Shown here piece after piece: positions 35,621 to 47,704 of a DNA stretch of 64,000 nt. The position numbers and the translations under genes are program-made. Each line of letters opens with the position of its first letter. Within the stretch, counting starts at the first letter, position 1. This DNA is from Sciurus carolinensis (lineage: Eukaryota > Chordata > Mammalia > Rodentia > Sciuridae). Under the pieces are notes generated by a model. It did no database searches. It was not told the origin of the DNA and saw only the letters and a list, made by a program, of their open reading frames with translations. Location: positions 58,958,991 to 59,022,990 of the forward strand of contig NC_062213.1 of NCBI RefSeq assembly GCF_902686445.1, read 5' to 3'.

Positions 35621-38600
35621 AGTACATAAAATAAGGAAAAATCCTAACTATTGTGATAAGTACTAGCCTGTCCATATAATTGCTTATTTAGTCCTTAGTA
35701 AAATAATCCATTAGAATGAAGTGTATTGTGGCACGTTTATAAGATGAGAATGAAAAAGCACATTTTAAATGACTTTTCATATATTCTAACTACCAAAAGA
35801 TCTTTTTTAAAAAATCAGCTTCAATGATAAACATGAAAAGATAAAACTGTGTAAGCATCCATGAAAGAACAGATGCATGTGGAGTACTTAGCAAGCAGCA
35901 GCTCCACCAATACATGAAGATCTACTATTTAGAGGGTAAATAAACACAGTGATTCTAAATAGGTAGAAGATCACCAGTGTTAGTTCCATCAGCAAGTCCA
36001 TTTTCAGGATTCAATAAGTAAGTGTTTAAATTATTAGGATGATTTTAATCATGAGACCACTGTACATTTGCTAGAAGTAATCAGATTCAGCAGGGAAAAT
36101 GTCTAGATTAATGCTCGTGTGTGGTATCCTCTTAGTAACCAGTGTCACCTGCTGTCAATGTTCCTTTTAACTGTGATGACATAATGCTGGGTCTGGATGG
36201 CTGAAAGCAGATTCAGGATACCCTTCAGTTAATCAAAGTTATTCTGCCTTACTGTTTTGAAAAACTTGAAGTCCAACTTGCAATCTGAAATTGTCTGCAT
36301 TTTTTGGCAATATGAGCAACTATTCATTCATCAGGAGCTGCCTCCCAAATCAATTCTATATGGTAGACATTCAAGTTTCATATCCAGAGATCTGGCAAAC
36401 CTTTGTTTAAATGACTGGAAACTACCTGGTTGATGAAGCCAGTGAGCCAAACTAAGCAGACTGTTCAAACTCCTCCTCCCAGTAAAGCCAGAGGCATAAA
36501 AAGATTCTTTGTTTCTATTTTTCACACTATATTTCTCTTTTGATCTGCTTACTTAATATAGCTCTAATGTTTACTTGTCTAAGAGAATATGGCCCAGATT
36601 ATATCAGTTTAATATTCCACCCTAATAAATACTTTCTTTAGAAGACATTCCTGTTGCTACACTGAAATTCAAACCAGAAAGAAAAGTGTTATGAACAAAG
36701 TAAACTTGATCAGAAATGTGTTCATTTTATTAATAAAATTCCAATTTATTGATTTCTAAAGCTAAATTCAAAAGTTCATCTCCTGTATTTTTTCAAGCCT
36801 TGACTGAACAACTTACCCATTCATTTAACACAAGTCAATGTAACTACACTTTTATATGAGACACACATGCCACTTCCCTTGATAGAAAAACGTTGTTATG
36901 CTAAAGTCAGGTTTTTTCTTTTTTAAAAAAAATTATATTCTAAGCCCTAAAGGATAAACATTTATCCACTAAGACAGAAGGATAAAGATTTTAATGGCAT
37001 CTTGCTTCAGGATTCAAAATAAATAAGGCAAAGATGAGTTTCCATCTTCTTAAGACTAAATTACAGAGATTAAAATATATAAACACAAAATGAATGTGTT
37101 CCATTTGCATATTATATTTCGCTCTTAAAGTTGATATTGAAGATTAAGGGTCACCATTTAATCCTCACTATCCTAATCCCTAAAATTACAAAGACAGGCG
37201 TAAGTGCATGTCTGCTGCACTAAATTACCTTGAAAGAAAGCAAATTCCGGATGAAAAGGGAAGCATATTTATATTATGGTGATTTAAAATCTGTCGCCTA
37301 AACACATCTTCTCCCCTCGATCCATTGACCTAAATTGCACACTAAAAGCTTGTTTGTCTGCAAATGGGCAGCTAACACTTTGAGACAATCCAGAGATTCT
37401 TCACTTATGCAGAATCATGCCAACAATTTTTCTGACTACAATAAACACTGTCTTCTTCATATTCCACAGAAACAGAAATTGTGTTATAAAACAGAAGACT
37501 TTCTTTACAGTTTTAAAACCATTTCCTGGATAGTTAATTGCAAAAATCCAAAACTCTGGATATAGGAAGCTGTGGATGCAAAAAAATGTATGAAATATTT
37601 CATTAAAATCCTACTTAATCTAACAAAATTTTCCTAATTCTATTGAATTCTCAAGGTTAGTTACTTATTTTTCATGAAAATAGGAAAGATGGGCTTGTTT
37701 CCATGGTTGATACATTTCTTATAGTCAAGGATTTATTTCCTGGATATTCTTGTAACTTTCTGAAATCTAAAGACCAGTGCAATGAATTTTCAAAGCAAAA
37801 TAAATCCAACTCGCAAATTCATCTAGTGGCTCAGAAACCCCCATGATTTTTTACCTTCTTTTGGAAAAACTCACATTAATATCAATGTGTTATGTACAAC
37901 AAAAAAGCATAAGGGCACAATGAAATAGGACATACTTGTAAAAGATCATATTTTCCCCAGGTTCTGCAGATTTTGTCAGATGTACATTTATTTTAGAAGA
38001 TACTTTCTGAAATCATATTTTCTGAAATTATATGCATCACTTGAATGATAGCACTGGTAAAGATTTGACTCCTCTATAGATCTCTTCTGTCATCAAACCT
38101 GTCAATCGAGTATCATGTTCCTTGCTTTAAAATGTATTTCAAACAATTTTATGTATCTCTAAAGAATAAGATCCCTACTGCTAAAATCTGCTATTTGAGT
38201 GCTTATATAACAATTTATATAAATTCAGGAAATATTACATGTTATAGGAACACTAAAGACTAAGTCTATGTTCTTGAATATGTTTCAAAGACTACGCAGT
38301 ATTTTAAATTAGTGTGATGCTTTCTTTATCACTATAAATATAAACTTGAATAGAATTCAAAGCACTCTGAAATTTTTTATTGCAAATCCTCAATTTATGT
38401 AGAGATAGAAACTACAATGAAAAGGTCCAAACATCTTGAAAGGGAGAATACACTGCAAATGATCCAGTGATACTCAGCACTTCAGGGCCAAACCCCTGCT
38501 GTTTTGCCATGGTAGTTACAAAAGCAGACTAATGAAAGCTGCAAAAATTATAATTAATTTTCATTCTAAAGAAATCATTCTGCTCTAATCAACTGCCTAT

Positions 38601-41329
38601 CAAATGTCAGTGCAAATTATGCTAAAGAAAAAAATCACTAGGTCAGGTTTACAGAGTAAAATTTTCTTTATACTGGTATTAGAATAAGGAATACTTGCAT
38701 GGGAATTACTTTTAATGAACAACAAATTACAATTACTAAACTAAATGAACCATCTGCCTTTTTTGTTGTTGTTGTTTGTTTGTTTTCACGGTCTCACTGG
38801 TGCAGAATGCATTGTCAGCTCAATTCCCATTCAAAATGGCAGACTGCCTCATCACCAGACTCTCACGTCCATAACATTTTAACAGAAAATCTGTAACAGA
38901 TGTTTTCAATTTTAAGAAGAGTACAAGTATGTTTTATAAATATGTTCTAAACATTAAAGGCTGGAGTTTATAATAATAAGGTACATGCCTTTTGCAGACT
39001 GGAGCATTGGGATGACTAAGTACTCCTAAGCCCTAAATTAGCACATAAAGTATTCATAGACCAATACCAATAAAAACAAGTCCTGATGTACTTTATTAAA
39101 CATTTCATTCAAGTAAATGTATTTTGTCTCTATCCTCTAATAGGTGATCATTTGTTTCAAAGGGGCATGCATGAGGACATTCAATAATGACATCAATTAT
39201 CAAACCTTTACTGGAAGGTTTAAAGTGGTTAGCTGGATACATCATTTGGCATCGGCATGAAACATTAAAAATGGAAAATCAGTCTCTTATTAGCATGTGT
39301 CTCATATTAGCTGGGCTTTCCCTGCTGAGATTTGGGGACCATGATACTGTAAAACACTTGGAAGATTGACTTTTATCGGGGCCATTTATGGAAGAGAAAT
39401 TCAGATCTGGGTATGATCTTAAAGAGCATATGAATAATATCTTAATATAATGCAAAAGGAATATTTTCTAAATTAAATGGATATTTTCTGCTACATACTG
39501 CTATTCATGGCAGTTACAAGTAGCATTGACTCAAAACTGCAATGAGAACATATTTAGAATAGTTCTTTAACATCCGTTATTAATTTTTTTTTCTGCCTTT
39601 AAATGGAAGGTATTCTCCTGACAGTCCCCGGGGCTCTGGGCCTCCATTGATCCACTGAGCATGCACAGCACAGGCAGGGCAATGTGAGTCTCTCTACTGC
39701 CAGTGTATCCCAGCCCAGACTCAGCTCTAAGGGACACAGGAGAGCAGTTCAGCTTTCATATTCACCAGTCCTTGGTTTCTATGCTGACATGACTCAAAGG
39801 GGGAAAATTTTTACCAGCAAAACTATGCTTGTTTATTCTTGAGGAGTAAAATGGACCAGAACTCTATCTTTTTCTGCTTTTTCTAACATTGTTTCACTTT
39901 CATTTTAATTTAATAGCTCTGTACAATGCTATTTTTCCCTTCTGACAATCACTGGAAACCCAGATTCCTTTCTGCAATTAAAAACAAATTGTATTAGATT
40001 ATTTCATGAGCTAGACATAGAGAGGATATATGATTCTAGTCCTCTCCACAGGATGGATGAATCTATGTCTACATAGTCTCTGCTTTAAGTGGATATTTAA
40101 CTATCATCTGCAGTGGGAACTGAAATATGCTGCATTAGGAAAGCAGCTTGCATGCCAGGGTCCACTCAATGGAATGGTGTCTGCTTTGAAGATTATTTTA
40201 ATCTCCCCCCACCCTGGTCCTGAAAGGAAAGAATGAAGAATATGACAGCTCCATTATTAGAAATGCAGTTTCAGAAACAAACTAATGCAGAATTCTCCAA
40301 ACGTGTACTATTGAGGAAAAACCACAGTTTTTAAAAGCCCTCCTCTAGTTTTGCAATTGCATTTTATGATATGAAGTCATAGTTTAAAAATAAAGTTTTT
40401 CAAATTTACCTTTTATTTTTCATTTTGATCAATGGAAACACTTGAAGGCATTTCCATTGTGTTTTATTTCCTTCATTTTACTCTACAGTTATGGCCAATT
40501 TAGAAGCCAGTTGTAACCTTTGCTTTTTTGCAAGAACTCCAAAGGAATGTTTAATTTTAGATAAAAATTATTTTCAATAAATAAAATATGTTACATTGCT
40601 GACGTAGCTGTTTCATTAATTTTAACTACATTTTGAACTTATAAAATATTATAAATATTAATAATTTAACAATTAATACTGCATTAACACTCACACCCTT
40701 AAATATCCTATAACATAGCTTGCTCTCCTGAAAAGCAAAATAGTTTTGAAACAAGTTACTTTTACTGTGTTAATCTGTTAATACAGATGACACATATAAT
40801 TACACATTTATAAAACACTGGCTTCATAACAAAATATTTAAGTAAAAAATTGTATCTGAATATTAGAAATTATTGCCATACACTTTACTCCTTACAAAAA
40901 AATTAATTATGATTGTGGCACCTATTACTATTGTATAAAGTAAAAGTTAGTTCTGCCATTCCATTGTAAGAATGCTAGCTAAAATTAATAAGTCCAGTGC
41001 AGTCAACATTTATCCCTTTGATTCATAAATGCATATGAACACTAATTTTGTCATATATTGAGAGGGAATTGTTCTATTTTACTGATCCTGAAATATAAAA
41101 CAGTGTACTGATTTACTTTCGAAACTCAATAATCTTTTATTTATGTTTGTAATGAAATTTTTGTTCACTTTTGCAAATCAGGGAATGATTAAGAAAGAAC
41201 AGCTTTCTTATTCACTCAAGCCCATGGACTCCCTGGCATGTACTGGTTTTCCAAATGGCAGGATCAAGTCTTCCATTTCTAGGAAGATAAATGTCTACAG
41301 TCACATTAACCCAACTGTAATCTGGCAGG

Positions 41330-41640
41330 AAACAACCAACTCTTTGCTGACTCAAACCAGGCTTCTCTCCTTCCACCTCCAATCTTTGACACTGTCCTAC
41401 CCAAATCCTGTAAGACTCAATCCAAACACTACCCCTTCCTGTTTGCCCATTTAGTCAGACCCTCCTCCACCTAAAAAAGGTCTTACCACTTTGTAACCCC
41501 TTATGTTCACTCTCTAGACAGTGGTCCTGAATTCTGCAGTCTTCAAATCTTATGAGTTATGGACAAACTCCTCAGAGGGAAAAATGTATCCTCTTGCATA
41601 CCCTCTGGAGTGTTTTCATACCTTTCTGAAGCTCATTATG
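41330..41640 (+). repeat. L2 fragment (weak)
   Basis: 'ctctccttccacctccaatc', 'gtaagactcaatccaaacac' and 'catttagtcagaccctcctc' follow L2 order on the plus strand, strongly degraded. Confidence 0.45.
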
Positions 41641-41709
41641 GATCTCCTACATATCTGTGGGCCCCAGACTGGTAACATCAGTCTGTTGGAGCAGCTTCAC
41701 AGTAAAGAA

Positions 41710-41885
41710 CAAAGATAAGTGCACAGCCTCCAGGCATACAAGTCTGGGTTCACATCTCAGCTCCCTAATGATCTATAGGATCCAGGATAAGGCACCTGAC
41801 TTTACTATTGTGCATTTGCTAACCTGTACAACTGCACGTATCCTGTTGGTTTGTTGTGAAGACAGAAGATGACAAAGGACATAAA
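41710..41885 (+). repeat. MIR
   Basis: 'acaagtctgggttcacatct', 'cagctccctaatgatctata' and 'tggtttgttgtgaagacaga' follow MIR order including its core. Confidence 0.6.
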
Positions 41886-43359
41886 ATATTCCATGTTGCA
41901 TAGAATCTTTTATGTTGTAGGTATCTTATGTATGTTGCATTAGTTATTTGTATATATCTTACTGTCCCCAAGTCAAGGACCATGTGATAAGTAAGGTTAA
42001 ATACCCCAGAGTTAGTTTAAAAAGTAGTTTTGGTAGTATACTATTGAGGCAAACCTCTTAAAATACCTTACAGATTTTTGAAACAGCATATGAACAAAGT
42101 TTGCAGAATCAACACATTTGCTTCGGAACTGTAAACTCCTCGGTCATTATCTCTTTGTTCATGTGGTCACAAAGCATTCCACTGGCCACAACTAAAGTAG
42201 TTCCATCTCTTTAAAAATAATACAGATGGACTTCTTTTGGGGGTGGTTTTAATATTGCCTGTCTGCCAGGAAGGAGACTCCTCAAGGTCTCCTTTGTCCT
42301 TACTATTCCAATATGAATTATTTTTTCCAGAATATTCTAACTCAATTATTCCAGAGGTAAATTACTTTTTATTAACAAACAGCAAAACAAACAAACACCA
42401 AGTTCTCCTTTGTTGCTTTGAAATGTGTTTTCTCCAGTTACACAGAAGGCTCTCTCAGTCTTTGTAATGCACAGCACAAAGATGCACATGGCCTAGCTTC
42501 ATGTCCCTTCATTATTTCATAGACTTCAGTAAATTCTGCTCCTATTCTTCTCCTTTTGAGATTTATTAATACCAGCTTTTAGTCATCTGTAAACCCATCC
42601 ATGCTAGCTGCAAGCATTCCTGTTACCCTGGTCTGGAGCTTTTCAATCTGTTATATGTCTTTTGGGGTGAAAGGTTCACGTCTATAATATTTCTGTTTTG
42701 TTCATGCTGATGCAATAGAATTTTATAACATACAACAAAGAACTGGAATCTCAGCAACAGCATATGTAAAATCATGTCAGGAGAAAAGGGCAAATCCCAG
42801 GACCACTGTAAGAGACAGTCTAAGAGGCCCCATCCTCGAGCCATCTATCCCATGGGAGTACTTTTCCAATTAATTGGAATAATATGTCACCTAAATTGAA
42901 CAACAGAAATCATCTTTGCTCTCTAAAACCATGAAAATTAGACATTTTGTACAAAAAGTAAGTAAAAGGAGGTTTGTTAATTAAAGATTTAGCAGAATTA
43001 TTTCAAGACACAACTCCCATTTCACAAACTCCTCTCCACTCCCTACCAAACAAAAACAATATTATTAGAGCAGTGCCATTGTTTCAGCTTTAATCCCATC
43101 AATTTACTCTTGGATTTATTTAAGTTCTTACGAACAACTCAGCTTCAAAGCAGAGGGGACACACCGCATTTCTCCTCTTGCCATGTCAATGCTGGCTATA
43201 TTGCCATTGCAGTAAAACTGCAGGGCAGGGAATGTATTAAAAAACAGAAACTGCTTCCAAAAAATCCTGCACAGTTATCTTTTTATTTTGATTGCATTTG
43301 CTGTGCTAAATTTTTTAATAAAAATTAATGTTGTTGCTGAATTGAACTCTTTAAGAGCC

Positions 43360-43900
43360 ACTAACAAAAGCAATGTCAGAAGGAAGGTTGACGCACCAAT
43401 GCTCTCGCATTAAATTATCTCTGACCTTGAAATATTACCATAGGCAATGAGGTCATATTCATCATCACAAGATTATTTGGAGGTCGAGTCTCTCAAATAA
43501 AACTTACATTTTTCTAGAACCTATGAACATGGTGGGAAATCTTCTGATCATCAAAACAAGAATCACTTATTTCAATAATTAATAGAACTAGTTGTGAATA
43601 TGAATATTTAAAGAGTCAACACCAAAAGCCGGGATGATTCAGGGTAATCGCTTCCACAGCGATTGGGGGTACTCCCCCAGACTGTGTTAGTTGTCACACT
43701 AATAACCCATTTCAAACCTGTGACTTTGCAAGGACCTCATTTTGATGGCCTAATGGTATCAGGCACAGATTTCAATGTTTAATTATTAAAAGTCATGACA
43801 AAGTCCAGTACCGCCACCTGCACTGAAAGGGTGTGTGCTCTTCCTTTCATCTCTTGATTAACATGGGGCTGACTTTCCAATTTGTGGATTAACTATACCT
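43360..43900. promoter_or_regulatory. candidate conserved enhancer-like element with two tandem hairpins
   Basis: Mixed, CpG-containing text with adjoining perfect stems: AATCGCT/AGCGATT (43646-43652 and 43658-43664, loop TCCAC) and TGGGGG/CCCCCA (43664-43669 and 43674-43679, loop TACT). The run after it includes 'aaacctgtgactttgcaagg' and 'gatggcctaatggtatc'. Composition of this kind in a desert is typical of conserved non-coding elements. No alignment supports it yet. Confidence 0.3.
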
Positions 43901-44394
43901 TTTACTAGTTCTTTTTCACCCACTGATTTCCTGCCTCTTGGTCATTTCTTAGCTCATTTTCATATCCCCTAGAGGGGAAAGGGAGAAAATTAAACTCAAA
44001 CCTATGGAATTTGCTCTAATGAAAGGAAAGGGAAGAGATATGGGAACCCCTGGCTAAAATGAGGTTTGGGGATTTTCATACTTGCCTTGGTTCCAGTTAA
44101 CCTAGAATATTGAGGGCCTACTTTGTATGAAGTCATTTATCCTCCACGTCTACAACATGATTTAACCGTGACCAAGATGGGAAAGCTATTACAAAAACCA
44201 GAACTTTTCATAAAAAGTTCCTAAACAGAATTAAATTTAAGAAGATGTATTAATATAAACCTTGAGACAGATCCATTTCAGATGCAAAATTCAGGAAAAC
44301 AATTTGGCCACATTTCTGTTTTCACTTCAAAATTACTTTTCCATTTCAATTTTTAAAAAGGGAATAACTGCTTAGAATATATGAATAAGTTTCT

Positions 44395-44640
44395 GCTTAT
44401 TGTTTCAAATTTATAGTGTATCTCAGCCCGAGTTCCCAAAGGGTTAATGCTGCTGGGTGAGCTGAAATTCATGAGCATAATCCTAAACAAGTGAGGTGAA
44501 GTTCTATCAGGTCTATTTCAGCGTATCAGGGATTACCGCTAGCTGTCTAATCCTGCTGAGCCTCAGGGAGGAACGTTCTATTGTATTTGAAATCCTGGCC
44601 AGGAAAGAACAGAAGGTTAAATGGGTGCCTTGCTCTGTAA
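44395..44640. promoter_or_regulatory. candidate enhancer with three TAATCC sites
   Basis: TAATCC occurs at 44478-44483 and 44548-44553 and as GGATTA at 44530-44535, that is three K50-homeodomain (OTX/PITX/CRX class) cores in 76 bp. The flanking text is of balanced composition. Function is inferred from motif clustering only. Confidence 0.3.
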
Positions 44641-45119
44641 TCAAATATCACAGGCACTACTTATCTATTCAATGAACAACTGACGTAGAAAATCAATTAG
44701 GAACCAAATAGCTTCTCAGGAATTTTTACCCAGAAAGAGGTAAGATTGTTTTTAAAAATGAGTTTACTTGATATGTTTTATGGTTGAATACTAGAAATTG
44801 TGGAGTTTCAGAAAATTGTTTTAGCTGGTTTCTACAATATGTCTTGCTCATGATCTAGAAGGCCCAAGTCACACACTTACCAAATCGGGGGGCATTTCAA
44901 GAATGATACCACACTCCAGAATAGCTGGTGGAATCACTGACCAAAGAAGGAACAGCCAATCAATCCACGCAAAATGCTATTAACACAGAATAAAAGTTCT
45001 AAACAGTAATGCAAATATATATTATTATGTTTACTTAAACAATTTACTTCTTCTGAAATACATTCCGTCAATAGTACACTATCTTCTGTGAAAATATGGC
45101 AAGCATTGAAAACAGTGAA

Positions 45120-45470
45120 AAATAAAAGGTGGCTGCAGCCCCTGGGGCTCTTTGTTCCCAGCAGGAAGAGACTCCTTTCGGTGGGCTAAAGGTTAACACC
45201 CTTGTCTCACCACCCCCATCCTCTACCTGTCATTCTGAGTAGATGTCACAGTTCATGCACACAGACAAACAGGCTGACCTGGCCAGTCCGTTTGACCTTG
45301 GGCAGACCTAAAATCAAATCTGGTTATTAATATTGGGGCAGTCAAAATGTAATCTTCCAGACATTGGAGAAGTGAGTTAGAAATTATGCAGTAGGCAAGT
45401 AGGCACCCCCTGTCAATCAGAGGCATCATGAAGCTAAGCATTAAAATGTTCATCTGGACCTGAGGAGGAA
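45120..45470. other. candidate conserved non-coding stretch
   Basis: Higher GC than the surroundings, with no repeat recognised; the 66-codon minus-strand frame at 45253-45453 shows no known motif. Confidence 0.2.
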
Positions 45471-47271
45471 GTCAAGATAAACTTTCTTTTTTTCTGTTCT
45501 GTGAATGCTACCAAAAGAAATTTGCTCAGGCTCTTTATATGCCCAACTTATCTGTCCTCACACTTTCAATTATTTTTGGACTCTTTGCTTTATCAGAGTT
45601 CTTATAAGGTAATCCATTTGCAGGCTAAAGCAGATATAATTGGAAAAATATTGCCCTTTCATAGTCAAGGAAGATATTTTACAAATGGGATGAAATACTT
45701 TTAATACTCTTATTGTAGTTCAATGTGCATATAATTTTAACCATGGATTCTCATTCTTGGTAATTGTTATTTCTTATAACTTCCTCTCAACATACATCTA
45801 TAACTTCCACTTAGAATATATCTATAATATAGGCTAAAAAGGAGAAATATGAAAAATTATTGAAATGCCTAGGCAAATACAAAAATGCAACAGTAATAAA
45901 TGCATGATTATCTCAACCCACCACTGAAATTTAAAAGGGGATTTAATCTAATATTCTTTCCAGAATTTGCCCTATAATTTCCATGTTCCCAAGTTACAGG
46001 CCTCTTCTTAAGACAGTCATGTATCCATGATAATATCAACATTATGTTTGACCAAAGTATCTGATATACAGAATATCGGTATTTCCAGTGAAAATGTATT
46101 TTTGAAAGCCATCCTTAACTTTTCTCTTCAATACAGACTCAAAATAACACAACTGAAGAAACACATCCTTGAATCTTAGATTTTATTTGTCTGCATGACA
46201 AATGTGCATTTTTAAAAGGAGTAATTTTTTTAAAGGATATCATCTCTTGATTTTGGTCGTCTGCTAATTACCCAAAATTCTTTTCTTTAAAATGGTATCT
46301 AACTTAAAGTACATTCATTACACATGTTTGCATAAAGAACTATTCCTTCTAGCTCTTATAAAGGTACACTCAAAGCCTTCACACCCCAAGCAAGGAGACT
46401 TTACGTGGTATGTAGAATTATATTATAATAAACTACCCCACTCCTTCAACCTCCTGGTATTTTATATCGTTTACTTTCTCAAGCAACACAAATCCACTAA
46501 TGCTTTAATTTGTGACACTGCTAACTGGTATTAACACATTATGACTATGAAATATCCTTGCATTGGTACTGGCTCAGGAGGTTGATATGTTTGTCACAGC
46601 AGAGCAAAATGCTTTAGGTCACATACATATTCAATAACATACTATGTCTCTTACTTAAGCGCAAACCTCAAAAGGTTTGTGGTTCACTTATGTATGCTCA
46701 TTAAACATTACCCTAAAATAATCAAAATGCTTGGGGCACACCCAAGGCAGGGCATGAAACTTTTGTCCTTCATTTTTATATATGTGTCAGTATCAGTTGA
46801 CTATGATCAGTAAGTGATCAAGACCATGGAATTATTTGTAAAATCTTGAAATAACTGGTTTGATTTCTTTTAATCGAATCATTCACTTGTTAGAAATTCA
46901 CTTGTTAATTTCTTCAGTCTGTAGGTGGAGATACTTTGAGCATTTTGTATATCACCAACTATATTGGCATTGAGACTCAGATACAGTTTGGCACTGGCAC
47001 TTTAAAGTAGATTCATATTTTAAAACATAGCTCTTGTAATTACTGCAGAGCTGAGGGATTATTTCAAGTTGATCTATAGAAGAGTACTTCTTTAAGAAAC
47101 AGGCAAAGGTAGAAATTTTAACTTACAAGTAGTTATATACAATTAATTTTTCCAAGGTAATGTGTTATGACAATGTAGATTCTGTCGCTCATGAGACTGG
47201 ACATCATATTCATGTTCTCCCTTTAAGCACTGATTGTCAAAGTAGCAGCCAGTGCACCTGGATTATATAAG

Positions 47272-47701
47272 TGTTATGGTTTAGACATTAGATGCTCCCC
47301 AAAAGCTCATGTGTGAGACAATGCAAGAGGATTTAGAGGTGAAATAATTGGGTTATGAGAGCCTTAACCCAATCAATGAATTAATTCCCTGATAGGGATT
47401 AACTAGGTGTTGACTGAAGGCAGGTGGGGTGGGACTGGAAGAGGTGAGTCATTGGGGGCATGCCTTTGGGATTTATATTTTGTATCTGGTGAGTGAAGTC
47501 TCTCCCTCTCCTTTTTTCTGCCACACTCTTCCACCCTGATGTTCTGCCTTGATGTTCTACCTCACCTGGAGCCCAGAGGAATGGAGCTAGCTGACTGTGA
47601 ACTAAGACTTCTGCAACCATGAGCCCCCAAATAAACTTTTCCTCCACTAACAGTTCTTGTCAGATCTTTTAGTAATAGCAGCGAGAAAGTTGACTAAAAC
47701 A
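47272..47701 (+). mobile_element. ERVL-MaLR-like solo LTR
   Basis: Third copy of the family: begins TGTTATGGTTTAGACATTAG, contains 'aattccctgatagggattaa', 'gggggcatgcctttgggat' and the polyadenylation context 'caaataaacttttcctcc', ending 'gactaaaaca'. A short internal repeat of GATGTTCT (near 47539 and 47552) is specific to this copy. No internal region follows. Confidence 0.8.
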
Positions 47702-47704
47702 GAT

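Larger units (their letters stand above)
34005..47270. other. 13-kb gene-free zone lacking recognisable young SINE/LTR/L1 insertions
   Basis: Only MIR-like (35365-35620), L2/MIR (41330-41880) and unclassified old remnants were seen; no B1-dID, ID, MaLR or young L1 copy was recognised, unlike both flanks. Several stretches of mixed composition and homeodomain-type motifs fall here (36.1-36.5, 37.2-37.5, 38.5-38.6, 39.2-39.4, 43.4-43.9, 44.4-44.7 and 45.1-45.5 kb). The simplest reading is a regulatory gene-desert segment under constraint. No exons can be supported. Confidence 0.35.
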
